DNA from: Chamaea fasciata
Taxonomy: Eukaryota; Chordata; Aves; Passeriformes; Sylviidae
Assembly (NCBI GenBank): GCA_029207755.1
Contig: JARCOQ010000002.1
Location: 58,953,576 to 59,017,575 of the forward strand
Reading direction: 5' to 3'
DNA: 64,000 nt
Positions 24,240 through 37,107 of the stretch are shown here, in pieces; positions within the stretch are counted from its first letter, which is position 1; each line of letters starts with the position of its first letter. The notes below the pieces were generated by a model. The model ran no database searches, was not told the origin of the DNA, and saw only the letters and a program-made list of their open reading frames with translations. Position numbers and translations under genes: made by a program.

Positions 24240-25354
24240 AGCCTCTTACAGGAAGAAATGATCATATTGTAAAACAAAAACAAATTTATAAAATATTAAT
24301 AGAAATTAGTAATAGTAAAAGGTATCATCTGTGATCTATCTTGCCAATCAAATGGTGAGAAAAAGGTACTCCATTGCAGATCATTCCTACTGGTGATATC
24401 TTTCTCTCTTGAATATCCAGGTCATGAGGATATTGTTCAACTACTGTGTGTGCTCATCAATTCTCTCTATGAGAGCACCACCCAGAGGTTTGGCTTGCAC
24501 TCCTAGGAAAGGAAGTGTCTGTGGACCTATGAAGTGATCCAATGTTTTATGCAGATGCTGTTGATGCGAAGCCTGGTCTAGGCTCCTGATTTTTTGTTGT
24601 TTTCTCTAAAGTATTCATTGTCATAACTGCCATCATGCTGCATTCATTCTTGATCAGCTAACCAACTTATATTTTTCAACCTTATTCCTTGTAACTGCTT
24701 CACTGCAAGACACAGTGCTTTAATTCCTGTGTTTATCTGAAAGAAGTTTACAAAGTACACCTGAGAGAGGAATCACGATATATGGGGCCAAAACTGAGTC
24801 TATTTCACTAAATCTTTATGCCTCTATTCCTGAATGGAGATATATCTTATCTTTACTTTTCCTCATGTATGGATGCTGTAATGACATGGGTAACCATATT
24901 ATGAGAAAGAACACCACTCCCATATTTCAGGATGAGTGTTTCGACCAAAATGTCTCAAACTACACCATACAACATTTAGGTAGAGATGGCGTAGGACAGC
25001 TTAGTTTCCCTCACTTGTCAAAAGAAGCTGATAGACTTTCCCTAGGAACACCTCTGTCTTCCTGGAGTTCTCAGAGAGTTTTGAACTGTTCTTATCCCCG
25101 TAGAGAAGTCTCCCAAGAGAATTTTGAAGAGGCTGCTTTTGAAGAGGCATACACAGAATAAACACAAAAGGTGAGATCTCCAACTCTTTCAGTTCTGGAT
25201 CAAAAAAACCAATTCCTTTTTGAAAAAAGAGCAGACAAATGTAATTTTTGTTATGTTTGTTTTGTAATAATAAATATATTAAATTCTGTGTGTTGCAGAA
25301 GGATGAGAAGTTAATATTCTTCTGGACAAAATTCTCCTGATTTACGACAGTCTG

Positions 25355-25712
25355 TAAATTAGTCTGGAAAAAAGGAGGCTGACAGGTGACCTTATCTCTC
25401 TCTAAAACTTCCTGAAAGGAGGTTGAAGTGAGGTGAGTGTTTCTGCTTCTCACAAGTAAGAAGTAATGGGACAAGAAAAAGCATACTCAGCTTGTGCCAG
25501 AGGTGATTTAGATTAGATATAAGAAAAATTTCTTCACTGAAGGGGTAGTCCAGCATTGGAACAGGCGTTCCAATGAAGTATTTGAATCACCAATCCTGGA
25601 TGTATTAAAAAGATGTGTGGACGTGGTGTTAAGGGCTTGAAAGTGTTAGTGGCTGGACTTGATGACCTTAAAGGTCTTTTTCAACCAAATATTTCTGTGA
25701 CTACGTAGTTCT
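25355..25712 (+). mobile_element. CR1 LINE, 3' end
   Basis: This is a relatively well-preserved avian CR1 terminus. It starts in the last part of ORF2 (GTCTGGAAAAAAGGAGGCTG, then CTTCCTGAAAGGAGGTTGAA). It continues through AAAAATTTCTTCACTGAAGG and CAGCATTGGAACAGGCGTTC and ends with GGACTTGATGACCTTAAAGG, TCTTTTTCAACC and TTTCTGTGACTACGTAGTTC. It is 5' truncated and its frame is broken. The 157-codon antisense frame at 25001-25474 overlaps it and is not a gene. Confidence 0.93.
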
Positions 25713-27598
25713 AAATCACACTTTCTACACCTTCTCTCCACTTTATATAGTAATTTTTAAAGCTTCTAGTATCATACAAAATACTGTTTCAATGGGAAAC
25801 TGCAGATGTGAATTTTCTTGTCTTGAACCCCTTGTACATCCAGGGGTGTACCTATAATGGGTTTTTAATTAGTATCCCTTCCTAGATACTGCAGCTTGTG
25901 CTCGATGGACAAGACTGTGGAGTCACAGCTCTGTAGGATGCAATCACAATGCATACGGCAGATTTTAGAGCCATCTCAGAGTCTTTGCTTCCACACAAAA
26001 CAAAGACAGCAAGAAGTAGGAATACTTTATGACCAGCAACCACAAAAATAACAGAAAGAAAAGGGAAAGGAAAGCCCTTTAGGGTAGAAGCCAAATTAAA
26101 TATAATGCTCATGATGTGATTAATAATGGCATTGATCACAATGACAAATACACCAAATGAAATCATTTTCTTATTTACCCATGACTGAAATGGTGAGGAC
26201 AAAATTTTGTCCAATACTCTTATGAAATATATTCTGCTGTATCCTGCTGTGTATAACTAGTTCCCAGAACACACTATCGTACTGTGTTACGAATGAGTGG
26301 GAAGGGATACAAATGAGCTAGCATGCAGTGGCTATGGAAAAGTGCTTTTCTTTGAATTAAAATTGTCAACAATCTGTTTTTCCTTGTCTACTCACATACA
26401 ATTAAATTAGATGCAAAATATAATATTTTAATGGAGGTTTTAATAGTGACAAATGCAGCCTCATTATGAAATAAAAAGATTCTGTAAATATCAATCTATA
26501 CATAGTAACTATTTTAACATACTTTAATTTTTGATCTTATATTGTCCATGAGATACACTTGACACTTTCTTTACAGTTTTTTTAAGTCTTTTTGTTCAAA
26601 GAAGGGGTGAAGCTCAATGCTTGAGCTCCGAGGGACAGGCCTTGAGGCTAGAATTTGCAGAGCCATTGTGAAGAGACTGCAGTGATGAAAACACATCAGG
26701 CCCTCTCTACAGGTACCACACTGATGGGTTGGGTATGCATTAAAAATTCTACACCATTCTCACCTCAATTGTTTCAGTGCTCTGTCTGTTGCTTAGTATT
26801 CCTCTGCAATGGGTTTGCCAGATATCTTTTTCTCTTGGTTTAGATCTTTTTTAGCCATGATCACCCTCTGACAAATCCATAGCAAAACTATTGGGGATTA
26901 TTTCTGAAGCAGAGCTCTGTACTGTGTTATGAAATCCTTTGTGCTCACCTCATTTTCATAGTCTGTGAGTCTATATGATAACCCTTTCCTTAGGATGGAA
27001 GAACTAACATTTGGTACATCCCTCTGCTTTCATACTTTTGCTTTCATACTGTGCACAGCCCATAGCTCCAGGGCCTGACCCATGAGCTTGTTCATGCCTT
27101 GAGCAGAACCTGTTCTGTGAACGTAGTGACGAGCTTACAGAGATACTCTGACGTGTCTCCCCAGAGTACCAGTGGGGAGAGATTATTTCCTCCAAAGCAG
27201 CTGATATAGACTCCTGCTCTGATTTGAACTCAGGAGAATCTCATTTTAAACTGAAAGAGAATCATTACTTTATTTACCTTGAATTACTTAGTTATATATT
27301 TGGAGTTGTCATAGTACTTACCTATAGTCTGAAGACTCAGATAAAATCACTGAGAGTAAAGAAAATTCAGGTTTGATGGCTTTGTTTCCTTAATAACATA
27401 TTAAATTATCTTTAAATACATACTCAGAGAAAAGGTGTCCTAAAGCATATTTATCCAGAGAACTGCACAGCAAGAAGCTTTTTAAGTCTTTTTTCCTCCA
27501 TGTATTCAGGGTTTTTATTTATCAGAAGCTCTGGCATAACACATATGAAATAATAGAGAGGAGAAAAAAATAGGTAGTTTTATTCCACTTCAGGAGCT

Positions 27599-27660
27599 GG
27601 AGAGGAAAAAAAAAAAAAAAAAAAAAAAAAGAGAGGAAAAAAAAAAGGAAAAAAAAAAGG
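27599..27660 (+). repeat. homopurine tract with A25, A10 and A10 runs
   Basis: Only A and G for about 60 bp, with A25 at 27606-27630 and A10 at 27637 and 27649. The purine-rich character continues more loosely to about 27770. Such tracts can form triplex DNA, but no function is implied by the sequence. Confidence 0.9.
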
Positions 27661-29029
27661 CACTCAGAATGAAAGGGAGACAGAGATTAGACGGTGCAGA
27701 TTCAGGATATGGGGAGCAAGGAAAGAGAAGGAAATGGGGCAGATAAGAGTGAGAGATTAAATAATGAACAGAATCAGACAGTATGACTAACTGGTTCTAT
27801 AAGGATAAAACACCTATACTTCAATTGCATATGAGCTTGGTTAACCTCTTTATCCTTGTAAGAAACTTATTGTCCCAAGTCTGCAATTGATCACGGATAA
27901 GGAAGTATCCTTCAGATAATCACTTTCTGAAAATATGCTCCACATGTCGGAAAAAGCTGAAGACCCTTGCTAGTGATAAAATAATGCACTTTGAAACTAC
28001 GCTACAGTGACCAAAAAGGAAATAGCTGTAAATAAAAAGAAGAGTTGGCTGTGCTGGACATGGGGATGTCCACAAGATGAGTCTGTCACAAGGATAGGCA
28101 AGTTGCATTTTTTCTCTATCACAGTTTTCTAAACACCTCCATCCTTTCCTAATCAATATATCTACAGATTTAGTATATCTGTCAGAAATCATGACCTTTT
28201 ACTACTTAGCTGGTTCATCATGAATACCCATATTTCAATGATAAAGAACTTGTTGCAGTTATACAGTTAGGATGTGATTTTGTGAGGATGTTTCCTTGGA
28301 CAGATGAGAAGGAAGCGCGTGTATGTTATTAGAAATGTAGACCCTCTGCGACCTGCAGCTCTTATATGAAGGAAAAAAAATCAGATTCAGATGAAGGATA
28401 ATTGGTGAGACTCTCTTTGAGTAAGGGATCCCTTTGACATCAGAAGTAGGCTCCTGGTAACTCTTCCTAATCCATGACATTGAGGAAGACATCACAATGA
28501 TGCCATGGACTGCCAAGTCTACCATCAAAAACAAAGGTCAAATAACTCAACTGAATTTAGCACCTCATTCCACATGATGATATTTTGGGTTTTTTTCTAT
28601 TTTTCCTAAGACCTATTATTTGTATCTTTGTCAGAATCATCTATTCTTTATTTTTAAAATGTTTACAAGTGTGACTAGATGACTGATTTCCTTTTTTTGC
28701 TTGTCAAATTACCAGTATGTAAGTAGTGCTAATGGGATGAAATCTCTTCCCAGGAATTTTTAAACGTAGAATACACATAGAACTCCAGGCAAAAGCAGAT
28801 TTAAATGACAAGAGGGGATGAGGGTTAAGAAAAGTATTTTCAGTTCTGCATCTTTGTAGTTCTTTGTGGAGCACTCATGAAAATTTGCCTTTTGAAATTA
28901 GGTAGATACAAGAAATTTCCAATAGGTTACATTTCTCTACTGTTATATTGTGAATCCCCATTTGTAAAATAAGTATTTGCAAGTTCTAGCAGTGGTCCTC
29001 TACCTAAGCCATTGTGACTTTGAATGCAG

Positions 29030-29183
29030 TATTGACTCTGTTAGACTGTTTCTCAAACTACAAAAAGCTAAGATATTGAGAAAAAAATTACAGAAGTTAG
29101 TAGTGACTGTGACAATCTGTAAAGATAAACATGTACCCAAATCCTCAAAATTGATTTCTGGTTTTCTGAGAGTTGGTAACCAG
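29030..29183 (+). other. unproven internal-exon candidate, 154 bp
   Basis: The segment is preceded by TTTGAATGCAG and followed by CAG then GTAAGAG, a good donor. Between them one frame is open: one leftover base, then 51 codons beginning IDSVRLFLKLQKAKILRKKL and ending in GFLRVGNQ. The enclosing frame is open for 133 codons and starts with an ATG at 28977. The pyrimidine tract before the acceptor is only moderate. I recognise no protein family. Frames of this length also arise by chance, and I could not join it convincingly to another exon. Confidence 0.2.
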
Positions 29184-31912
29184 GTAAGAGAAAACCCAGT
29201 TAACAGGCATGAAGGGTCGGAGAGCATCTGCAGAAACTTCTATTCTTGGTTTCCACTGTATTTAACTTTGAGCCATCCAGTTGCAATGAGGCTGAAAAGG
29301 ATAAAGACTAAAAAAATAGTAGGAAATGAAGCTGTTTTTGTCCGTCTCAGTTTGCAAGGCACTGATGCACATATATGAAACAGAAAATTTGGGGTAATTT
29401 GAGGGGCAGAACTGAGAATAATAGCTTCAGACATTTCTAAAATCTAGAATGATTTGTTGTTGTGCAAATGCTTGAACATTTAACTCAAAAAATTTTTCAA
29501 GCCTCTCTGAACACACAAAAGAATTGTCTCCTGCTCTGGTACATTTGACTCAACATGCATTCTCAATTTTGCTGCAGTTGTTATATAAACAGCTTCCATT
29601 TTGTTTTGATGTCTCTGTGGCTTTGCATAACACATTTATTTTAGCTTGGGTTTTTATGGCAAGCTATTAAAAAATAAACCAACTTAAAAGCATTACAATC
29701 AAATCTAAAGAAAAACTTTGTTTCTGTCAGGGTGTGGCATTCACTTTTCTGAAAAGCTACCACCAGTTGAAATGCAGGGATCTCAGTCCATCATTCACTC
29801 CTATTTTTATTGCATCTTCAGTTTAGCTTCATCTGGTCCTCAGCTTTTGCTACTGCATCTATATGTGATACAGTGGTGATGGCAATACAATAGGGCAGTA
29901 GAGTCAAAGCAAAATGGGTTTATATCATTGGCTCAAAACTCTGCTTCAGTTTAAAATATCTTCAAATGAAATACTTCAGTCTGCCAAGCCCTTTATTTTT
30001 TTCAGATAAAATATTTGTACTCTTTTATTATAAAAATAAAAGTTTTCATCTCCATATTTAATCCAGCACATTTCTGGTATTACATTTGAGTTATAGGAGA
30101 CCAGGCTGGTTACTGCAGATACAGCATTCTCCTGCTTTAGGGACCCAATTTGGCATTACTGGACTCTGTGGACTGTGGCACCCTCTGAAAGCTGTTTAGG
30201 AATTATCTACATTGCACTCAGTTGCATATGCCAGATATTGATACAAAAGTAGTACAGTAGTACAAAGTTTTCCCTCTAATGCAGATGTGTGAATCTTAAA
30301 CAGAAATACACCGTTTTCCCTATTGCATTATGTCATCAACAGTTGGACAGCAGTGTCTGCCAAGCATCAAGGTAAAGTGTCTGTGGATTTTAATCTTTCC
30401 AAATCCTTTGGGAGATCCCTTTGGGAACTGAATGTGAATTGTTTTTTGTTGTTTTTTTAGTTTATTCTTTCAGGTTGTCTGTGTCAAGCCACTAAAAACT
30501 AACCCCTTCCTTATCCCTCTCAGAGCACAGAAAACAGCACATCTCTCAGTAGGGCTCCCATATAAAGATGTAGAAACAGGAGGCAGAATCCCTGCTATCA
30601 GCCATTTATTTTTTAAAAGTGGTAGTAGAAGTGATCAGTTCAAGTAGTAAGTTTTGTCTTGTTTCCATTTCTGCTCAGTTTCCATTTAGTTTTTCTTTTT
30701 AACTATGATTTATATGTGTATTCATTGCAAAATCTGTATCAGTTGGCAACTGATTTCTAACATACTTATCATTGCAAAATTTGATGAATTGTACAGAAGA
30801 GTTGATCTCAGTATTAACATGGTTCAGTTTCAACTATATATTGCCTGTACTTCTTCCTGTGCTATGATGACTTCTTTGTAGGGTCATTTCTTAATGTGTA
30901 TGATATCTGATATGCACTTAGACCTCTGCATTATATACAGAAATAGAAAATAAAGAAAAAACAACAAATTTTATTACAAAGGTATGTAAGTGGAAAAATA
31001 GCTATACAAGATTTTGATCTGATTTCCACTAAAAAATTCCAAAAACCACTATAGCTGATTTTTTCACTTCTAATACAAAAACAACTTTAATGAAACAGAA
31101 GAAATCTATTTGTGAACAGTATAAGAATAGAAATGATAACTTATGCTTCTGAATTCTGGTTCCTATTTTTCACCAGTGCAAATTCATTATTCCTAAACAA
31201 TTATTCCTAGCTATTGAGCAGAAATTTAGGACTGTTATCTCATAATTATTAAGTAAAAATACAGATGTGCCTAATTAAGAGTCGGAAATCAGTTTATATG
31301 CTTACAATTAATTTGAACTATGAAATTGTTACGTATCTAGTAAAAATAGTCATTATCTTCACCACAGTTAATGGTAAGAGAGAGGTGCCTTTCTAAACTT
31401 AGATGCCCTTCATAATGGGAATTGCTCTCTACAGAAGCTGAGAGAAAACTGACTATGCATGCATAGTTGTATAAATGTATATATACAGATATAAATGCAT
31501 GTATGAATTTAGAAAAAGAGAGATATTTTTATAGATGTCCACATGAATTCATGGAGTAGAGTATACAGTGACATATACATCCTAACATTTTTTCCAATCT
31601 TACAGTACTACCTTGAAAGCCAGGAATATTGGGTGACTTGATGCAATAGGGTATAAAAGGAAGTCTGCTTTGATATTCCTCATTGGTGAGATGCCTAGAA
31701 TTTTGTGGACTAGACTCTCCCTCTGGGTGTCCTAGCTCTACTGATTCTTTCCCCTCAACTGTCTTTCCTCCTCTTGCACATCTACCTGTCCCCATTCTCC
31801 AGGTGCCTTTTTCTTTTATTTTGAACTTTCCAAAGCACAACAAGACAGGATGCACTGCTGCTCAGATGAATATTGCTCACTATATCATGTACTCCCTTCT
31901 ACTTTTGAATCA

Positions 31913-32455
31913 TGTGCTGATTTTGGCTGAGATAATTTTCTTCATAGTAGCCAGCATGGGACTATGTTTGGAATTTGTGCTGGAAATTGTGTTGATAACA
32001 TAGGGATGATTTTGTTACTTCTGTGCTTACACAGACTCAAGGTCTTTTCTGCATCTTACCCCACCTCACCAGTGAGTAGACTGGGGATGTGCAAGAAGTT
32101 GGAAGGAGACTTAGCTGGGACAGCTGACCCCCCGCTGGCCAAAGGGATCTATATTCCAGAACATTTGACATCTCCGAACATTTAACATCGTGCTCAACAT
32201 ATAAATCAGGGGGAAAAAGAAGAAGAAGAAAGAGAGGGCCTTCCAAAGTGATGGCATTTGTTTTTCCAAGTCAACTTTACACATAATGGAGCCCTGCTTT
32301 TCCGGGGTTGGCTGAACACCTCCCTGCCCATGGGAAAACACCACTTTTTCTTGAAAAGTGATGAAAACATCATTTTTCTTCCTTGCAAGTGTATGAGGGT
32401 CAGAATTTTCTCTTCTGGTGGGCATTATATTCATATGCTCTTATTGAGATAACAT
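31913..32455 (+). mobile_element. endogenous retrovirus solo LTR, 3'-truncated or diverged
   Basis: It starts with TGTGCTGATTTTGGCTGAGA, matching the TGTGCTGGTTTTGGCTGGGA start of an abundant avian ERV LTR. It then keeps the remembered order: TTCTTCATAGTAGCCAGCAT, CTTACACAGACTCAAGGTCT, GGGACAGCTGACCCCC, CCAAAGGGATCTATATTCCA, a TATAAA box at 32200-32205, and CTGAACACCTCCCTGCCCAT. The expected 3' end (polyadenylation region and terminal CA) is not clearly present after about 32400. No internal retroviral genes flank it, so it is probably a solo LTR left by recombination. No target-site duplication could be read with confidence. Confidence 0.8.
32200..32205 (+). promoter_or_regulatory. TATA box of the ERV LTR
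   Basis: CAACATATAAATC matches the CAGCATATAAAGC core promoter at the expected position near the end of U3 in this LTR. Whether it is still active cannot be told from sequence. Confidence 0.55.
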
Positions 32456-34634
32456 TCAATTTGGTACTAGAATGATATTATTTTATGTCTTCATTGCCCT
32501 CTGTAACACGTCTGCTTAAATTCCTATTTTCATAGCCTTGTGATATTTCATATTGTTACATTTTTATCTCATTCAACGCATAAAGCCTTGAACATTTACC
32601 TTCTTATGCAGGTTAATGGACAGGCAAAGATTCCATCACTTTATGTAAAACTAGAATGTTTATGTTTTCAGTGTAAGAAAGGAAATATTTTACTAGCTGG
32701 TGGAACACTGTTAGAACCACTTTGCATGTATGCCTGCAAATATTTATGTCTCTGGCCAAAGCACTTGCTAGTGTGTGAATAAGATTGGCTCAATGATTTA
32801 GCAAAATAAGATTTCAGAAATTTATACAGTTTCAGTAAAAACCATAGGTATCCTTTATCTCATTAAAAATAAAAAGGCAGATAGGTCATATAGAACTCAA
32901 AGCGAGAAGAAAAATGCCATTTGAATTTAGACTATGAACACTATCATTCAAAATAGACTGAGACTAAAATTGTTAACCCCTGGGGAAAGTGGTTGAATGG
33001 ATGAAGACTTGGCGCAGCAATTGGATACATGAAGCATGAGAACATGACATGGTATTAATTAGAGGGACAACACCAACTAGTTCAAAGCACAGAAATGGTG
33101 TTGAATTGCTGATTTATTATCTTGTGTCAATTACTTTTAATTAGCATTTCATAATGTTCACATTTTTGTGTTGCTTTGTTTCTCTTAATTATATAGAAAT
33201 GGACGTGAGATATGCTTAAAAACATTTGCTTTACAGAATAAAAAACTGCCTATGCTCTAGCTCTGACATTCATGCCCCAAGGAAGGCATTATTTGTTGAC
33301 ACGGGTTGTAAACTACTGTATTTTTGTTGCAGACTTTTTGATGTGCAATGTATTTTTCTTGGAGGTGGTGAGCCAGATATCATGCAACATCCATATTTTC
33401 ACATACAGGAAAACTGCAAACTGGTTGAGAAATACCAAGCACAGATGAACATAAACTAGATTTTTTTTTCCACATATTTTTATGTATATCTAATCTTTCC
33501 ATGTATGGCAGAAAGTGTCAGTGCCTTTCAATAAACATCTGTAGCAAGTTCTGTGCATAATAGTGGGAAGAGCAAAAACAATCATTGGCAGTACAAATAG
33601 TTTTCATAAAATATGACCTTACCCCTTGTATATCTGCTTAAAGGAAATACAAAAGAGATATTTGAATAATGTAATAATTATGAAAAATATTGTAATTAAT
33701 GATTTAAAAATCACAAAAATAAATGTAATAAATTATAAAAGCTATTGTAAGAACACCCTTATGAAGCACCATAAATGGATGGAGTGGGCACATTGGTAAA
33801 AGAAATGGGGCAGAAAAAAAGCATTAAGCATTTAGGTCAGCAGTGACTGTTCTAAAACCAATTTCTAGGAAAAAGAACAAAAATTATGGGGTAAATAAAT
33901 CTACAGAATGTGTCAATCATGATAAGCATTGAATTGCCTTCTCAGCTGAAGTACACCAATGAAGTAATAAGAAACAATTAGTAACTGCACACAGATACCC
34001 ATCTAGATAAGGATGAAAGTAGAGCACTCAGCAAGTACGAGTCAGTGAAAAAAATGTGTAAGATGCATCTCTGTTTCACAAAAGTGGACAAAATTCTGAC
34101 TAATTCATTAGACAATAAAAAAAATCACAATAACTTTGGTGTTGAAAGTTTGAAATACCTAAATTCTATTAAAGTTTCATTTTGCGTGAAAGCAGATAAA
34201 CCCATTAAATTCGTCTGCAATTTGTACGACAGATCATGCCAGAAATGGCCACTAACTTCACCAGGTTTTGCACCAAGAAAAGAAAAAAGCTACAGAATTC
34301 TCTTGTATTATTAAAAGTTATTGTTCAGACATTTTAGATGGCCGGTATTGTCTTACATACATTCAATATTTAAATTTTTTTTTTTTAATGAAGTGAAGAA
34401 CATAATCTTTATTTTGTGCTGTTGCATTCCGAGACAACAGAAGGCCCTCAAAGGAAAAGTTGCACCTTTATTTGTTTTTCAAATACAACCCAACTTACAA
34501 CCTATTTTTTGTATATGATATCCATGTGATTCTGTGTGAGGATTTGTTTAACGTCAGTGATAAGACTTTGATGGAACTTCTGGAGATAACCAGAAAGAAA
34601 GCAGATGCAGAGTTAGTACATTAAATATTGCTTC

Positions 34635-34660
34635 TTTTTTTTTTTTTTTTTTTTTTTTTT
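34635..34660. repeat. T26 homopolymer
   Basis: Twenty-six consecutive T residues with no recognisable element next to it. Confidence 0.9.
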
Positions 34661-35604
34661 AATAACAGAGGATATCTAGCAATTTACATTGATGAGAAGA
34701 GCTGAAGTGCAAACTTTAACTAATCAGGAATAAGCCACATTGACAAGCTTGTGCTGGGAACTTGCACAGTGCTTGTTTACATTCTGTCTGTCTTTAGCTT
34801 GTGATAGTCCTTCTACAGAATGCAAGACTTTAACATTTGATTGAAATGGCAATGCATACTCTTGGAGGGGTGAACTAAGATCCTAGAAAGGATTGATCTG
34901 CAAGGTTGCAGTAACTTCTGAGTCACAGTTGTTGATTTATAAGATCAATTCCTAATTTTTCCCACTTACTGCAAGCAAAGGGTGCACAAGAAGTGTGTAC
35001 AGAACATTGTGTAGCAGATCACTTTTTCTCTGAGCAGTGCTTCTGGCCACTAGCATCCTTCCCTTAAGGAGGGAAATTGGTGATTGCAAAAATTTCATTT
35101 GTTTCACTTCTATCTTTTTCTCTCCTTGCTAAACTGTACTGACGTGCAGGAATTGTTAACTTAGCTTTCATTTGTTTCATTTAGCTAACCATTTGCTGGA
35201 TGACATGAAAAAATATTTGGAAAAATGGAAAGTTTTAAACTGTGTCTTTTATATCTGTGTGTCATGTTTGTATTTTATTCCAGAATGGAATAAGTAGTAT
35301 GCTAGAATTTCCTGAATGTTTGGAAATAGCTTCAGGGGTTTCAGTCCTGCATTGAGACTTCAGTTCTATCATTGTTGATTTTCTGGAGAATTTTTTATTT
35401 ATAATTGAGAAAACCTTACTTTTCCACAAATAAAATTTCCTTTCCTTCTTATAACAGCAACAACAACAATAGTACAGGCTGTAATTTAATGAAAGGAAGC
35501 ATGTTATATTTTTCTCAAAGTGTTTCAATAAAAATCAAACTTATGAGTTCAAACTATAGGTCTGTATTGATTTGCTGAAAAGATTTGCATGTGTCATTCA
35601 GAAA

Positions 35605-35665
35605 ATTAATTGTTCATTTTGAGCCTCAGTTTCCTCATTTGCAAAGTAGGAATTATAAAACTATT
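35605..35665 (+). mobile_element. MIR/CORE-SINE-like fragment
   Basis: GAGCCTCAGTTTCCTCATTT followed by GCAAAGTAGGAATTATAAAA resembles the 3' part of MIR elements (CCTCAGTTTCCTCATCTGTA, then AAATGGGGATAATAATA). Only this block is recognisable; no tRNA-like head or core is visible. It could be an ancient amniote SINE relic or a chance resemblance. Confidence 0.4.
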
Positions 35666-37107
35666 TTCTTAATGGAAACTTTATTAAGGTGAAATGTGAA
35701 TTTTAATGGCCCTTAGGTGCATAGGATGGTATATGCTATGTAATTCACAAAACACTATCCTTCCCATTTTTCTACTCTGTCATGGGAGTTCCTCTGCTTT
35801 CAAAATTTTACAAATGTGAATTATCCTTAATAGCAACCAGGCCCTTACATTGATGCAGTCTGAGAAAATACACTGCAACAGTTGTTTCCAAGTGCTATAA
35901 TTTATGTTGTCACTGGACAGATTTAGATCTAGAAATCTGGACTAAACCAAACTGTTTTCCTTAGAATAAAAATAGTGAATACTGTGCTATATTTTTGCAG
36001 GTGTCAGAAACTGGATGAAAAAATTTAACATTCTGTGGCATACTGATATACTTACAGAAGTGGAAAAAATTATGGTATTCAACTCAAGATAAAAGTATCA
36101 TTTACATTTGTCATTGAGGTAATTTTTACCAAATGGTTTTATGTTAAATATTCTGAAGGCCAAAGCTATTAAGTCTGAAATCTTTATTGTCTTGTCCAGC
36201 ACTGGTGTAGATCTCTTCTGAAATCATTAACTATGTTTATAATACACTACTGAACATTTTCCCCCTTTTCTCATGAATGAATCACCTTGCAAATTCTATG
36301 TATTTGTTCTTTGAAAGACACATTAAATGTGCATATGGGTGCAGTCAATTGTCTCTGTAACATTAGAAAAATCTAGTAATCCCAACAAATCATTTTCATG
36401 TGTTGCAGGTGCTGCCTATTAGGAGAAAAGATGTGCTTTGAAGTTCTTTAATTAAAGATTAATTTTCTTTAGTTATTATTCTGAAAATAGCTGAATTATA
36501 AATTCTACTACTGAGTGTTCTGTATTGATGGCCACTAGCTCAGTGGTACCAATATTTGTACGTGTATATATGTGATACTTGAGTGCAGTGTGCTGAGTTG
36601 TAAGTCAAACCTCACAGTTTACAAAGCTCAAAGCTTTCTTCTCACCACAGAACATCTTCTTTAAGTAATCCTTCTTTTTCTGTTTAATCTTCTTTCTTTC
36701 CCTTGTTAAGTCTGTCTTGCTTTCTGCATTATGAGCTATTCAATAGACTAAAATGACCTCAGTGAGAATAAGCTTAAATTGGATAAACACTTCCACAGAC
36801 AGCAACACACTCAATGTTGTGTCTGTCTTCTGAAGAATTAAATTGGTATTATTACATCACCTTGTTCATGGATAATACAGGGACTTAAAATTTCAGTGCC
36901 AAATATAAGCAAGTGGAGCATCTTCATAGCAAGTAGGCAAATGTATTAGTATTACAAAAGAGTATTATATTGTTAAAAATTCATATTGGCAAAAGAAAAC
37001 TAGAAGTAATGGCTTATAACAATTCACAGCTAGCATGAAACCCATTTTTACATTTCAGGCTTTTAAAAATCTAAGTCTTGGAGCATCAGTGTAGTTTCCA
37101 TATTTGT

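Larger units (their letters stand above)
23106..25354. other. AT-rich non-coding DNA, no gene recognised
   Basis: Besides two G/T-rich tracts and an A43 run, no element or gene is recognised. The 98-codon plus-strand frame at 24865-25161 has no supporting splice or family evidence. Confidence 0.55.
25713..31912. other. AT-rich non-coding DNA, no gene recognised
   Basis: No named repeat is recognised apart from a homopurine tract (27599-27660). One segment, 29030-29183, has splice-like borders and an open frame and is treated as an unproven exon candidate. A perfect 16-bp palindrome lies at 31452-31467. Confidence 0.5.
32456..37107. other. AT-rich non-coding DNA, no gene recognised
   Basis: No gene supportable. 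It contains a T26 run (34635-34660) and a MIR-like segment (35605-35665). The frames at 32540-32782 and 33226-33459 have no family or splice evidence I would trust. Confidence 0.55.

Noticed and set aside
24047..24283. frames rich in K/N or F/G over the G/T and A43 tracts
   Set aside because: Low-complexity translation artefacts.
25001..25474. 157-codon minus-strand open frame, the longest in the window
   Set aside because: Its first part is antisense to the CR1 3' end at 25355-25712, and the rest shows no family resemblance or splice support.
33197..33260. chemokine-like NGREICL peptide after a TTATATAG acceptor
   Set aside because: Only about seven residues resemble CXC chemokines, the following Pro/Trp pattern is missing, and a stop follows soon.
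36001..36092. open segment after TTTTTGCAG reading VRNWMKKFNILWHTDILTEV
   Set aside because: About 29 codons to a stop with no donor or family match, so it is compatible with chance.
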